From positions 310,001 through 374,000 of the forward strand of contig NZ_CANMRN010000002.1 of the NCBI RefSeq assembly GCF_947500265.1: DNA of 64,000 nucleotides, written 5' to 3'. The position numbers were made by a program, and so were the translations under genes. Below are positions 28,092-36,106 of this stretch, in pieces. A model generated the notes under the pieces. The model made no database searches. It was not told where the DNA came from and saw only the letters and a list, made by a program, of their open reading frames with translations. The stretch's first letter is position 1. Every line of letters begins with the position of its first letter. This DNA comes from an uncultured Psychrobacter sp. GTDB taxonomy: Bacteria; Pseudomonadota; Gammaproteobacteria; Pseudomonadales; Moraxellaceae.

Positions 28092-29314
28092 GCCAACATA
28101 ACAACCTTATATACTTAGATTATGCCGCCACTACCCCAGTTGCTAAATCAGTAGCTGCTAAAATGAGCGAGTATTTGACTGTAGATGGTGTCTTTGGTAA
28201 CCCAGCTTCACGCTCACATGGTTACGGCTGGCAAGCGGAAGAAGCAGTAGAAACTGCTCGCGGTCAAGTTGCTGAAGTTATCAACGCTGATCCACGCGAA
28301 ATCGTCTTTACTTCTGGTGCGACTGAATCTGATAACCTAGCCATTAAAGGTGCAGCACATTTTTATCAGTCTCGTGGCAAACATATCATTACCAGTAAAA
28401 TTGAGCACAAAGCTGTATTAGATACTTGCCGTGAGCTTGAGCAAGAAGGTTTTGAAATTACGTATCTTGAGCCACAGCCAAGTACAGGTCTTATCTTGCC
28501 AGAGCAAGTAAAAGAAGCACTACGTGATGATACGATTTTAGTATCACTTATGATGGTGAATAATGAGCTTGGTACTATTACTGATGTTGCAGCGATTGGT
28601 GAAATCACTCGCGAAGCTGGCGTAGTTTTCCATGTTGATGGCGCACAGTCTGTTGGTAAAGTAAAAATCAATCTTGAAGAAATGAAAATTGATTTGATGA
28701 GCTTCTCAGGTCATAAAGCATACGGCCCTAAAGGTATCGGCGCATTGTTTGTTCGTCGTAAGCCACGTATTCGCTTGAAAGCTGAGCAACATGGCGGTGG
28801 TCATGAGCGCGGTATGCGTTCAGGTACTCTACCAACGCATCAGATCGTTGGTCTAGGCGCAGCATTTGCTTTAGCTAATGAAAGCTATGAAGCCGACCAT
28901 GCACATGCAGCCAAACTACGTCAAAAGCTTTGGGATGGCCTACAAGACATCGAAGAGATTTATTTAAATGGTGATCTTGAGAATAGCGTACCAAACATCG
29001 TAAACATCAGCTTTAACTTCGTTGAAGGCGAGTCATTGATGATGTCACTTAAAGACTTAGCGGTATCATCAGGTTCAGCCTGTACGTCAGCGACGCTTGA
29101 GCCATCATATGTACTACGTGCAATCGGTCGTCCAGATGAATTGGCACATAGCTCAATTCGCTTTAGCTTTGGCCGTTATACTACTGACGAAGACATCGAT
29201 ACTGTTATCAAACAGATGCATGAAGCTGTTGATAAATTACGTGCCCTATCACCACTTTGGGATATGTACCAAGAAGGTGTTGATTTAAACTCAGTCGAGT
29301 GGGCTGAGCATTAA
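28088..29314 (+). CDS. iscS: Cysteine desulfurase IscS
   Basis: IscS is a PLP enzyme that takes sulfur from cysteine as a persulfide and passes it to IscU, tRNA thiolation enzymes and others. The 408 residues start [21 protein letters not shown]-binding K210 lies in [12 protein letters not shown]; the sulfur-carrying cysteine is C332 in SSGSACTSA. The C-terminus [21 protein letters not shown] matches the proteobacterial type. The start codon overlaps the iscR stop; the spacing to iscU is 152 bases. Confidence 0.98.
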   Translation: MSQHNNLIYLDYAATTPVAKSVAAKMSEYLTVDGVFGNPASRSHGYGWQAEEAVETARGQVAEVINADPREIVFTSGATESDNLAIKGAAHFYQSRGKHIITSKIEHKAVLDTCRELEQEGFEITYLEPQPSTGLILPEQVKEALRDDTILVSLMMVNNELGTITDVAAIGEITREAGVVFHVDGAQSVGKVKINLEEMKIDLMSFSGHKAYGPKGIGALFVRRKPRIRLKAEQHGGGHERGMRSGTLPTHQIVGLGAAFALANESYEADHAHAAKLRQKLWDGLQDIEEIYLNGDLENSVPNIVNISFNFVEGESLMMSLKDLAVSSGSACTSATLEPSYVLRAIGRPDELAHSSIRFSFGRYTTDEDIDTVIKQMHEAVDKLRALSPLWDMYQEGVDLNSVEWAEH

Positions 29315-29466
29315 TTTCTAATATAGCTTTTTAGTATAGCTAGCAATATATTTATTAAACAATTGATCAGACAATTAAATTAAGCGTTTGACCCCAATTA
29401 TCGATGAGTAGTTAGACATTTAAAGTTGATAAACGACTACTCATCATCTAACTAGGAGAAAACCCC

Positions 29467-29877
29467 ATGGCCTATAGTGACCAAGTTATTGATCATTACG
29501 AAAACCCACGCAACGTTGGTAATCTTGATAAAAACGCCAAAAACGTTGGTACCGGTATGGTCGGTGCCCCAGCATGTGGCGATGTAATGCGTCTACAAAT
29601 CCAAGTCGACGATAATGGTATTATCGAAGATGCACGTTTCAAGACTTATGGCTGCGGTTCAGCGATTGCTTCAAGCTCGCTTGTTACTGAGTGGCTAAAA
29701 GGCAAAAGCTTGGATCAAGCTGGCGAAATCAAAAACAATGATATCGCTCAAGAGCTAGCATTACCACCAGTAAAAGTGCATTGCTCTGTACTTGCAGAAG
29801 ACGCTATTAAAGCCGCTATTAGCGACTATAAAGGTAAGCATGGCGTAGCAGCTCCAGCAGAAGAAGCTGCGATCTAA
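29467..29877 (+). CDS. iscU: Fe-S cluster scaffold IscU
   Basis: IscU is the protein on which new [2Fe-2S] clusters form before transfer with HscA/HscB help. The 136 residues contain the three ligand cysteines C37, C63 and C106, the D39 that makes clusters labile, and LPPVK (99-103), the motif that HscA recognises. The C-terminus carries a short Ala/Glu-rich tail. ATG 29467 is preceded by a good site (CTAGGAGAAAACCCC). A terminator-like hairpin follows before iscA. Confidence 0.98.
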   Translation: MAYSDQVIDHYENPRNVGNLDKNAKNVGTGMVGAPACGDVMRLQIQVDDNGIIEDARFKTYGCGSAIASSSLVTEWLKGKSLDQAGEIKNNDIAQELALPPVKVHCSVLAEDAIKAAISDYKGKHGVAAPAEEAAI

Positions 29878-29956
29878 GCTAGGCTAAGCCTGCTAGCGTA
29901 TGCGCTACGTTGTACTAGCAACGCTAAAGTAGCAATGTGTAATCGCTACTGACGCT

Positions 29957-30000
29957 AAAGAGGTGACAATGACACTTATGTAATTGTCACCTTTTGTTTT
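29957..30000 (+). terminator. Terminator-like hairpin between iscU and iscA
   Basis: AGGTGACAAT (29961-29970) and ATTGTCACCT (29983-29992) form a perfect 10-bp stem with a 12-base loop, then TTTGTTTT. It sits inside the isc operon, so it would reduce expression of iscA-hscB-hscA-fdx relative to iscRSU unless read through. Confidence 0.75.
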
Positions 30001-30104
30001 CTAATAGTCGCAAGCCTACACTTTTGGCAATCTTGTAATTCTGATTGTCAGTTTATCTAGATTTTTTTATTGATATTTATGATTAATAGTCAATGGGAGT
30101 TGGC

Positions 30105-30425
30105 ATGATTGAAATGACAGAACGCGCCGCTCAGCATGTTCGAGACTTTTTGGACAATCGCGGCAAAGGCGAAGGCATTCGAGTTGGTATCCGTACGGCG
30201 GGTTGCTCGGGCTTAGCTTACGTTTTAGAGTTTGTAGATACCCCTGATGAAAACGACACGCGTTATGAAAGTCGCGGCGTTAGCATCTTTATTGATCCTA
30301 AAAGCCTAGTATATTTAGACGGCTTGTTAATGGATTACGAAAAAGAAGGTTTAAACGAAGGCTTTAAATTCACCAACCCTAACCAAAAAGGTGAATGTGG
30401 TTGCGGTGAGTCTTTCACAGTTTAA
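30105..30425 (+). CDS. iscA: A-type Fe-S carrier IscA
   Basis: IscA accepts or carries Fe-S clusters and helps form [4Fe-4S] centres. From ATG 30105 the protein has 106 residues with the three conserved cysteines C34 ([15 protein letters not shown]), C98 and C100 (GECGCGESF). An ATG at 30093 is in frame, but GGGAG at 30095-30099 lies 5 bases ahead of 30105, and the family length fits the later start. It is followed by hscB after 173 bases. Confidence 0.96.
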   Translation: MIEMTERAAQHVRDFLDNRGKGEGIRVGIRTAGCSGLAYVLEFVDTPDENDTRYESRGVSIFIDPKSLVYLDGLLMDYEKEGLNEGFKFTNPNQKGECGCGESFTV

Positions 30426-30598
30426 TTGTTCAATGGCTAAAAACTGATAGATTTATGCTTCAACAAGCTTTCATAAGAATAGTACAGTATTTCTGCTATC
30501 GCTATGAAGAAAGGTTAATGTAATTGAGTACCCAAGCGATTCAGTATTCTTAGCTAGGTCATGACTTTAAAATAAATAAAAAAGCAAGGCATCGGATT

Positions 30599-31180
30599 AT
30601 GATAGATATTACTTCAGAACCACAGTTTGATAACTTCTTTGCCCTATTTGAGCAGCCTGTACAATTTGAAATCAACCAAAGCAATCTAGAACAACGTTTG
30701 CGCCTGCTGCAGAAACGCTATCATCCTGATAATGTCGCCAAAAATCAGACCGATATGGTTCAAGCACAGTTGCATTCTGAAAAAGCGTCGGCTTTAATTA
30801 ATCAGGCGTACCAAACGCTAAGCGCTCCTGATAGCCGTGCTGGTTATTTATTAGAGATGGCGGATCAAGCACAAAATATAGAGCACTCAATCGCAGATTT
30901 GGACTTTTTGGAAGATGCGATGCAGATGCGTATGGATCTAGATGATGCTATCGAAGACAAAGATCTTGCAGCCTTGCAGCAATTACACCCTCAGATTACA
31001 GAGCGTCTAGCAAATCAATCTGAACGCTTTAATAGTGCTTATCAAAATCAAGATTGGCAAACAGCGATTGATGCGACACAGAAACTAAAGTTTTTGGTTA
31101 AGCTAAATGCTGATGTGACGACTGGGCTTGATGATGTTGCAAATTCATCGCATTCAGATGACGATGACTTATACGTTTAA
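30599..31180 (+). CDS. hscB: Fe-S co-chaperone HscB
   Basis: HscB is a J-type protein that brings IscU to the chaperone HscA and stimulates its ATPase. The 193 residues have an N-terminal J domain with the HPD triad (42-44, in KRYHPDNVAKN), YLLEMADQA linking the halves, and a C-terminal helical IscU-binding domain (FLEDAMQMRMDLDDAI). The tail NSSHSDDDDLYV is acidic and extends beyond the E. coli protein. The ATG at 30599 has a weak ribosome site. Confidence 0.95.
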   Translation: MIDITSEPQFDNFFALFEQPVQFEINQSNLEQRLRLLQKRYHPDNVAKNQTDMVQAQLHSEKASALINQAYQTLSAPDSRAGYLLEMADQAQNIEHSIADLDFLEDAMQMRMDLDDAIEDKDLAALQQLHPQITERLANQSERFNSAYQNQDWQTAIDATQKLKFLVKLNADVTTGLDDVANSSHSDDDDLYV

Positions 31181-31389
31181 ACATCTGTAGTTATGGCTCT
31201 CACTAACAAGCTAAATTCTGTATATTTGGTTAAAATGGTGACCGTGATACCGTATAATCTTTGAGTCTAAGCGCATCAAACTGTCAGAATCCGTATTCCA
31301 TGGAATGAGATTACCGACGTTAAGCTCTCTTACTGCATATGCTATATTTGCTCCATTTCACTTATTAATTTTATCTCTGAGTTATTCTT

Positions 31390-33270
31390 ATGTCTTTAAT
31401 GCAAATTGCTGAACCCAATCAAAGCGCTCAACCTCACCAACATAAATTCGGCTTGGGCATCGACCTTGGTACTACACGCTCATTGGTTGCGGTAGTGCGT
31501 TCAGGTAAGGCACAAGTCTTAGAGGCAGGCGCAGCGACAGATACATTATTACCGTCTGTTGTCTATTATCCAGCGACTGGCACGCCATTGGTTGGCTATG
31601 ACGCCCTAGCGCATTTAGCGGATGATCCAAAAAATACGATCGTCTCGGCTAAGCGTTTTATGGGTCGTAGTCAAGCTGATATAAAATTTTCTCATCCTTA
31701 TGAGTTATCTGGCAATAAAGATGATATGCCTGCATTTGTAACGGCTCAAGGCGAGGTTTCTCCTGTTGCAGTATCGGCGCGTATATTAGCCGCTCTTGAG
31801 CAGCGTGCAGCAAGCGCCTTACCTGCAGATAGTATTGAAGGTGCCGTGATTACGGTTCCCGCTTATTTTGATGAAGCACAGCGTCAAGCAACCAAAGATG
31901 CCGCTCAAGCAGCGGGTATCAACGTACTTCGCTTGTTGAATGAACCAACAGCGGCGGCAGTCGCTTATGGGCTTGATCAATCATCAGAAGACAGTCAAAA
32001 AGAAAGCTATTACTTAATCTATGATTTGGGCGGTGGTACTTTTGACGTCTCTATCTTAAAGCTTACCGATGGCGTCTTTGAAGTATTGGCAACTGGTGGT
32101 AATAGTGCACTAGGCGGCGATGATATCGATCGTCTTATTACCAATTGGATTATTAGACAATTAAATATCGATCCAAAAGACGTAAGCCTGCATGACAAAT
32201 CAATACTAGCTCAACAAGCCAAAGCTTATAAACAAGCATTGACTGATGCTGAACAAGTAGATATCAGTGTTAGTGTCAATGGTCAGTCTTATCAAGGCGT
32301 ATTAAGCCGTACAGATGTGCTAACTATCGTAGAGCCTGTTAGTCGCCGTACGCTAAGTGTGTGCGAACAAGTCCTACGCGATGCCAAGCTGTCTACTACA
32401 GACCTAGATGAAGTTATCTTAGTGGGCGGTTCGACTCGTATGCCTGCAGTGCAGAAAGTTGTGACTGAGTTTTTTGCTAAGCAGCCACTTTGTCGTCTGA
32501 ATCCAGATGAGGTCGTTGCTTTAGGTGCTGCTCAGACTGCCCACCAATTGGTTAATGGTGATAGTGATAATAATTTATTGTTATTGGACGTGACGCCATT
32601 ATCATTAGGTCTTGAGACCATGGGTGGTTTGGTCGAAGTACTTATCCCACGCAATACGCCAATCCCTGTGAAGAAACGTCAAGTATTTACCACGTATCAA
32701 GATGGTCAAACAGGTATGGTGATTCACGTGGTGCAAGGTGAGCGCGAAACGGTAGAAAACTGTCGGTCGCTTGGACGTTTTGAGCTGTATGGTATCCCGC
32801 CAATGAAAGCTGGATTTGCTCGTATCGAAGTCACTTTTAGTATTGACGCTAATGGTCAGCTTACTGTCAGTGCACAAGAAACTACGACTAAAACAGAAAG
32901 CAAAATCGAGATTGTGCCTTCTTATGGTCTATCAGATGAGCAGAAAGAACAGTTGCTTGTTGCAGGGTTTAAACACGCAGAAGAAGACAAAAACGCGCGT
33001 TCTTTAATTGAGACCAAAGTAGAAGCGGAACGTGAAGTACTTGCCCTAGAGTCAGCACTTAAAGAATTTGCAGCATTACTCTCTGTCGAAGAACAACAGT
33101 CACTAGCAAAGCATATACAAGCGTTACGTAATTCTCTTAGCACTGATGACTTAGCGCTTATTGAAGCACAACAAGCTCAGCTTAAGCCGCATAGTGATGC
33201 CTTTGCTGCACGTATTATGAATCAGAGCGTCAAGACCAGTATGGCCGGTACTAGTGCCAAAGACTGGTAA
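31390..33270 (+). CDS. hscA: Fe-S assembly Hsp70 chaperone HscA
   Basis: HscA is an Hsp70-type ATPase that binds the LPPVK motif of IscU and promotes cluster release. The 626 residues contain the ATPase signatures GIDLGTTRSLVAVV, NEPTAAAVAYGL and LIYDLGGGTFDVSIL, the VGGSTRMPAVQ motif, the linker LLLLDVTPLSLGLE and a substrate-binding domain with a helical lid. HscA-type length and operon position separate it from DnaK. Confidence 0.97.
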   Translation: MSLMQIAEPNQSAQPHQHKFGLGIDLGTTRSLVAVVRSGKAQVLEAGAATDTLLPSVVYYPATGTPLVGYDALAHLADDPKNTIVSAKRFMGRSQADIKFSHPYELSGNKDDMPAFVTAQGEVSPVAVSARILAALEQRAASALPADSIEGAVITVPAYFDEAQRQATKDAAQAAGINVLRLLNEPTAAAVAYGLDQSSEDSQKESYYLIYDLGGGTFDVSILKLTDGVFEVLATGGNSALGGDDIDRLITNWIIRQLNIDPKDVSLHDKSILAQQAKAYKQALTDAEQVDISVSVNGQSYQGVLSRTDVLTIVEPVSRRTLSVCEQVLRDAKLSTTDLDEVILVGGSTRMPAVQKVVTEFFAKQPLCRLNPDEVVALGAAQTAHQLVNGDSDNNLLLLDVTPLSLGLETMGGLVEVLIPRNTPIPVKKRQVFTTYQDGQTGMVIHVVQGERETVENCRSLGRFELYGIPPMKAGFARIEVTFSIDANGQLTVSAQETTTKTESKIEIVPSYGLSDEQKEQLLVAGFKHAEEDKNARSLIETKVEAEREVLALESALKEFAALLSVEEQQSLAKHIQALRNSLSTDDLALIEAQQAQLKPHSDAFAARIMNQSVKTSMAGTSAKDW

Positions 33271-33356
33271 TAAATACATCGACATATATAGCTTAGCTAA
33301 CACGTTAAGCTAACTTCTAATATTTTTTAAATTGATTAGCATCGGACAGATAATTT

Positions 33357-33695
33357 ATGCCAAAAGTTACCGTACTACCCCATCACGAAATCTGCCCTGA
33401 AGGCGCAGAAGTTGAGTTGCAAGCTGGTGAAAACTTATGCAAAGCACTACTAGAAAAAGGCATTAAAATCGAGCATGCCTGTGAGATGTCGAAAGCTTGT
33501 ACTACATGCCATGTTGTAGTACGTAAGGGTTTCAACAGTTTAGATGAGATGGATGATATTGAAGCTGATCTACTTGATCGTGCTTGGGGACTAGAGCCTG
33601 ATTCACGTTTATCTTGTCAGGTCATGCTTGATGATGAAGACTTGACCATCGAAGTTCCTAAATATACCCTCAATCATGCTAAGGAAAATCATTAA
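33357..33695 (+). CDS. fdx: [2Fe-2S] ferredoxin of the ISC system
   Basis: This ferredoxin supplies electrons for cluster assembly on IscU. The 112 residues carry the four ligands C42, C48, C51 and C87 in the adrenodoxin-like pattern (HACEMSKACTTCHVV, RLSCQVM). The C-terminus EVPKYTLNHAKENH is normal for the ISC type. It is the last gene of the operon: a bidirectional terminator follows at 33724, so iscX, present after fdx in E. coli, is missing here. Confidence 0.97.
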   Translation: MPKVTVLPHHEICPEGAEVELQAGENLCKALLEKGIKIEHACEMSKACTTCHVVVRKGFNSLDEMDDIEADLLDRAWGLEPDSRLSCQVMLDDEDLTIEVPKYTLNHAKENH

Positions 33696-33723
33696 ACACT
33701 GATGATACTTTCTAGTTAAGATT

Positions 33724-33757
33724 AAAAAAGGCCAGCTATGTGATAGCTGGCCTTTTT
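33724..33757. terminator. Bidirectional terminator between fdx and the cyclase gene
   Basis: AAAAAAGGCCAGCTAT and ATAGCTGGCCTTTTT form a long GC-rich stem with flanking A and T runs. Confidence 0.93.
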
Positions 33758-33792
33758 CTATATAGGAATTTGAGACATTAAACTTGAAACGC

Positions 33793-35214
33793 TTACTTGC
33801 GATTGGCGTTCTCACGCTTACTTTCTGCAGCTATGCTCTTTACTACTTTTTCTTCCTCTTGCTCTATGCGTTCCAGCGCAAAATTTAAACGAGCTCTAAT
33901 ATCTTGATAATCATTGTCTTTCATATCTTTAAAATTCAAATGCAAATTGAAACCAGGTAATGTGTGGTCGACCCATTTAGATAAATGACCTGTACTGGCA
34001 CTAGGATCGAGTACTTGCCATGCATCGACCTTTTCATCAATACCTTTCAAGCAAAATGCGGCAACGTGCTCGCACTCATAGTTATGGCAAATATAATCGT
34101 AAGTGCTTTCACTGACCAATATCTGATCTTTGCCCGCACAGGACTCAAGCCTAGAAGCTAGGTTGGCTTCTTTACCAATGATGGTATAGCTTAATCGACT
34201 ATTACTACCAAAATTACCAACGTGGCAGTAGCCAGTTGTGATACCAACACGTATATATAAGCCTTCAAACCCCATCAACCGCCATTTCTGGCGTAAGGTG
34301 CGCATTTCTCGGCGCATATCAATTGCCATCGCCACACAATCTAGTGCATCTTGACGCGAGCCACGGCTATTAGGTTCACCAAAAAAACATACCATGCCAT
34401 CACCAATAAACTTATCAAGCACTGCACCATGTTTGTCAGCGATCGACGTCATGCAATGCATATAAGTATTGAGAATATCTGCCAAATTATCAGAGCTTAG
34501 ACTATCAGACAGCTCGGTAAAGCCGACAATATCTGAAAACATGATAGTTATTTTTGCGCGTTTATTAGAAACCTTAACAGGGCTATCCGATTTGACAATA
34601 GGCTCCCAAATTTGTGGTGGCACAAATCGAGTCAGTTTATTGATCACTGATACCATCGTATTCAGGCGTCCACTAGCCTGATGGGCACGTACTTTAAAAG
34701 TAATATGTTGCTGATAGATACGCCTGAACTGGTACAAAATAACGCCTAAGCTTGCCACCATTACTATCAATGGTAATAGACCTTCATCAAAGTCCATACT
34801 ATTCGCATTTAAGACTGTGCTAACGTAGAAAAATACAATGATCGTCACGACAGATACAGATAACAGTCTGAGGTGATTCTCAGGTCGGCTAAGAATGATA
34901 CGTACACCAATCAAAGCAGCCAAACTGATTGATATGACCGTACAGCATTGTAGTGAGCCGATGACAACCGATAATAGAATAATAACGATATTAGACGTCC
35001 AAAAGCTGGTCTGACGTCGGTAGTTGTATATCAGGATCATGAGGCTTGGCAATGTGATAATAACCAATAATGCCATTGAGATAGAGCGGAAGTCGTAGTA
35101 TATAGCACGCAAAACAACCGTCAGTATTAACACGAACACTTCTGGATAGTCAAAATGACATGTCCCGGTGTCCTTTAACGGCGTCATTGGTTTGAATGTC
35201 TCTGAGAAGGTCAT
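33793..35214 (-). CDS. Membrane-bound class III adenylate/guanylate cyclase
   Basis: This 473-residue protein would make cyclic AMP or GMP from the triphosphate. About six hydrophobic helices (residues 23-165) precede a linker and a class III catalytic domain (about 218-400). Metal-binding aspartates are D228 (FSDIVGFTEL) and D272 (KFIGDGMVCFFGE); the later segment YTIIGKEANLASRLES holds the Asn and Arg of the transition-state set. At the base-selecting position the usual GD is GK, so ATP versus GTP preference cannot be read from sequence alone. A C-terminal charged tail follows. The N-terminus looks like a membrane sensor rather than a MASE2 copy, but I could not align it. It stands alone. 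Confidence 0.85.
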   Translation of the reverse strand: MTFSETFKPMTPLKDTGTCHFDYPEVFVLILTVVLRAIYYDFRSISMALLVIITLPSLMILIYNYRRQTSFWTSNIVIILLSVVIGSLQCCTVISISLAALIGVRIILSRPENHLRLLSVSVVTIIVFFYVSTVLNANSMDFDEGLLPLIVMVASLGVILYQFRRIYQQHITFKVRAHQASGRLNTMVSVINKLTRFVPPQIWEPIVKSDSPVKVSNKRAKITIMFSDIVGFTELSDSLSSDNLADILNTYMHCMTSIADKHGAVLDKFIGDGMVCFFGEPNSRGSRQDALDCVAMAIDMRREMRTLRQKWRLMGFEGLYIRVGITTGYCHVGNFGSNSRLSYTIIGKEANLASRLESCAGKDQILVSESTYDYICHNYECEHVAAFCLKGIDEKVDAWQVLDPSASTGHLSKWVDHTLPGFNLHLNFKDMKDNDYQDIRARLNFALERIEQEEEKVVKSIAAESKRENANRK

Positions 35215-35426
35215 ATGAGATTCACTTGAATAAGGTGAGCTATCTGAGAGACAAAGGCATACTACACTAACATATGTACGTTATTTGTCCTTATGACGAT
35301 TTATCATAAGATATATCTAATAATATATTATACTTTCGAAATAAGTTTAAACAAGGTTACTGATGACTACGAGGCGACCTTTTGTCTAGTTTATTCCCTC
35401 CTTTACACTTTTATTCAAATTTAAAT

Positions 35427-35470
35427 AAAAAGAGAGACCAGATACATTTAAGTATTTGGCCTCTCTTTTT
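35427..35470. terminator. Terminator after the HIT-family gene
   Basis: AAAAAGAGAG...ATAC and GTAT...CTCTCTTTTT form a long imperfect stem with A and T runs, 55 bases past the HIT-gene stop on the minus strand. It could also work on the plus strand. Confidence 0.8.
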
Positions 35471-35524
35471 ACCTATAAAATTAAGGTGCAATCTATCCTT
35501 ATTGAATGCAGGATAGATTGATAA

Positions 35525-35956
35525 TTACATTTGCCAATCAAACGGCATTTGGTGATGACCACGTAATGCCATCATCAATGTTTGCTGCATTTGCGCCAAC
35601 ACTTCTTTATTATATGGCACCGCTGGCACACCCCATACTGGGTTTGGCCATTGCATGTCATTTTGATAACGGACAATATGATGAAAATGAAGCTGTGGCA
35701 CTTGATTGCCAAGAGCGGCCACATTCATTTTATCGGCTTGAAAGGTTTTAGCTAACTGACTCGACAACCAGCTGGACTCTCGTAAGAACTGTGTTTGGTC
35801 TGCCTCAGACAGCTCATATAACTCTTTGATACCGGATACACGTGGCACCAATATAAGCCAAGGAAATTGGCAGTCATTGATTAAACGACAAGTGGATAAT
35901 GGAAAATCCCCCACTAAAAAACTATCAGCAGCAAGTTTATGATGAAGTTGGAACAT
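35525..35956 (-). CDS. HIT-family protein with Gln in the first triad position
   Basis: HIT proteins bind nucleotides and often act as hydrolases or transferases. The 143 residues have the fold's N-terminal part (DFPLSTCRLINDCQFPWLILVPRV) and a triad Q88-L-H90-F-H92-H-I, so the first histidine is Gln while the middle, usually nucleophilic, histidine remains. The segment QNDMQWPNPVWG after the triad matches an uncharacterised HIT subfamily seen in acinetobacters. It lies upstream of the cyclase gene but is separated by a terminator. The biochemical role is not assigned. Confidence 0.85.
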   Translation of the reverse strand: MFQLHHKLAADSFLVGDFPLSTCRLINDCQFPWLILVPRVSGIKELYELSEADQTQFLRESSWLSSQLAKTFQADKMNVAALGNQVPQLHFHHIVRYQNDMQWPNPVWGVPAVPYNKEVLAQMQQTLMMALRGHHQMPFDWQM

Positions 35957-36016
35957 AATGACGGTTCTCTTGTTGTTTAATGCAAATAAAATACAGAAGG
36001 TTAAAAAGTTAGTTTG

Positions 36017-36050
36017 GCTATTTTATCAGTTATCTGGTTGATAAAATAGC
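36017..36050. repeat. Perfect 12-bp inverted repeat after mfd
   Basis: GCTATTTTATCA (36017-36028) and TGATAAAATAGC (36039-36050) flank a 10-base loop, 57 bases past the mfd stop. There is no immediate T-run on the minus strand (a run of Ts comes about 9 bases later), so it is a weak terminator at best; mRNA end protection is another possibility. Confidence 0.7.
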
Positions 36051-36106
36051 ACCATGATTTATTGGCTTAGATTAACTACCTAGCCTACTTGACAACCAGC
36101 TATATA

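Noticed and set aside
30093..30104. Longer IscA from ATG 30093
   Set aside because: GGGAG fits ATG 30105 and the family length.
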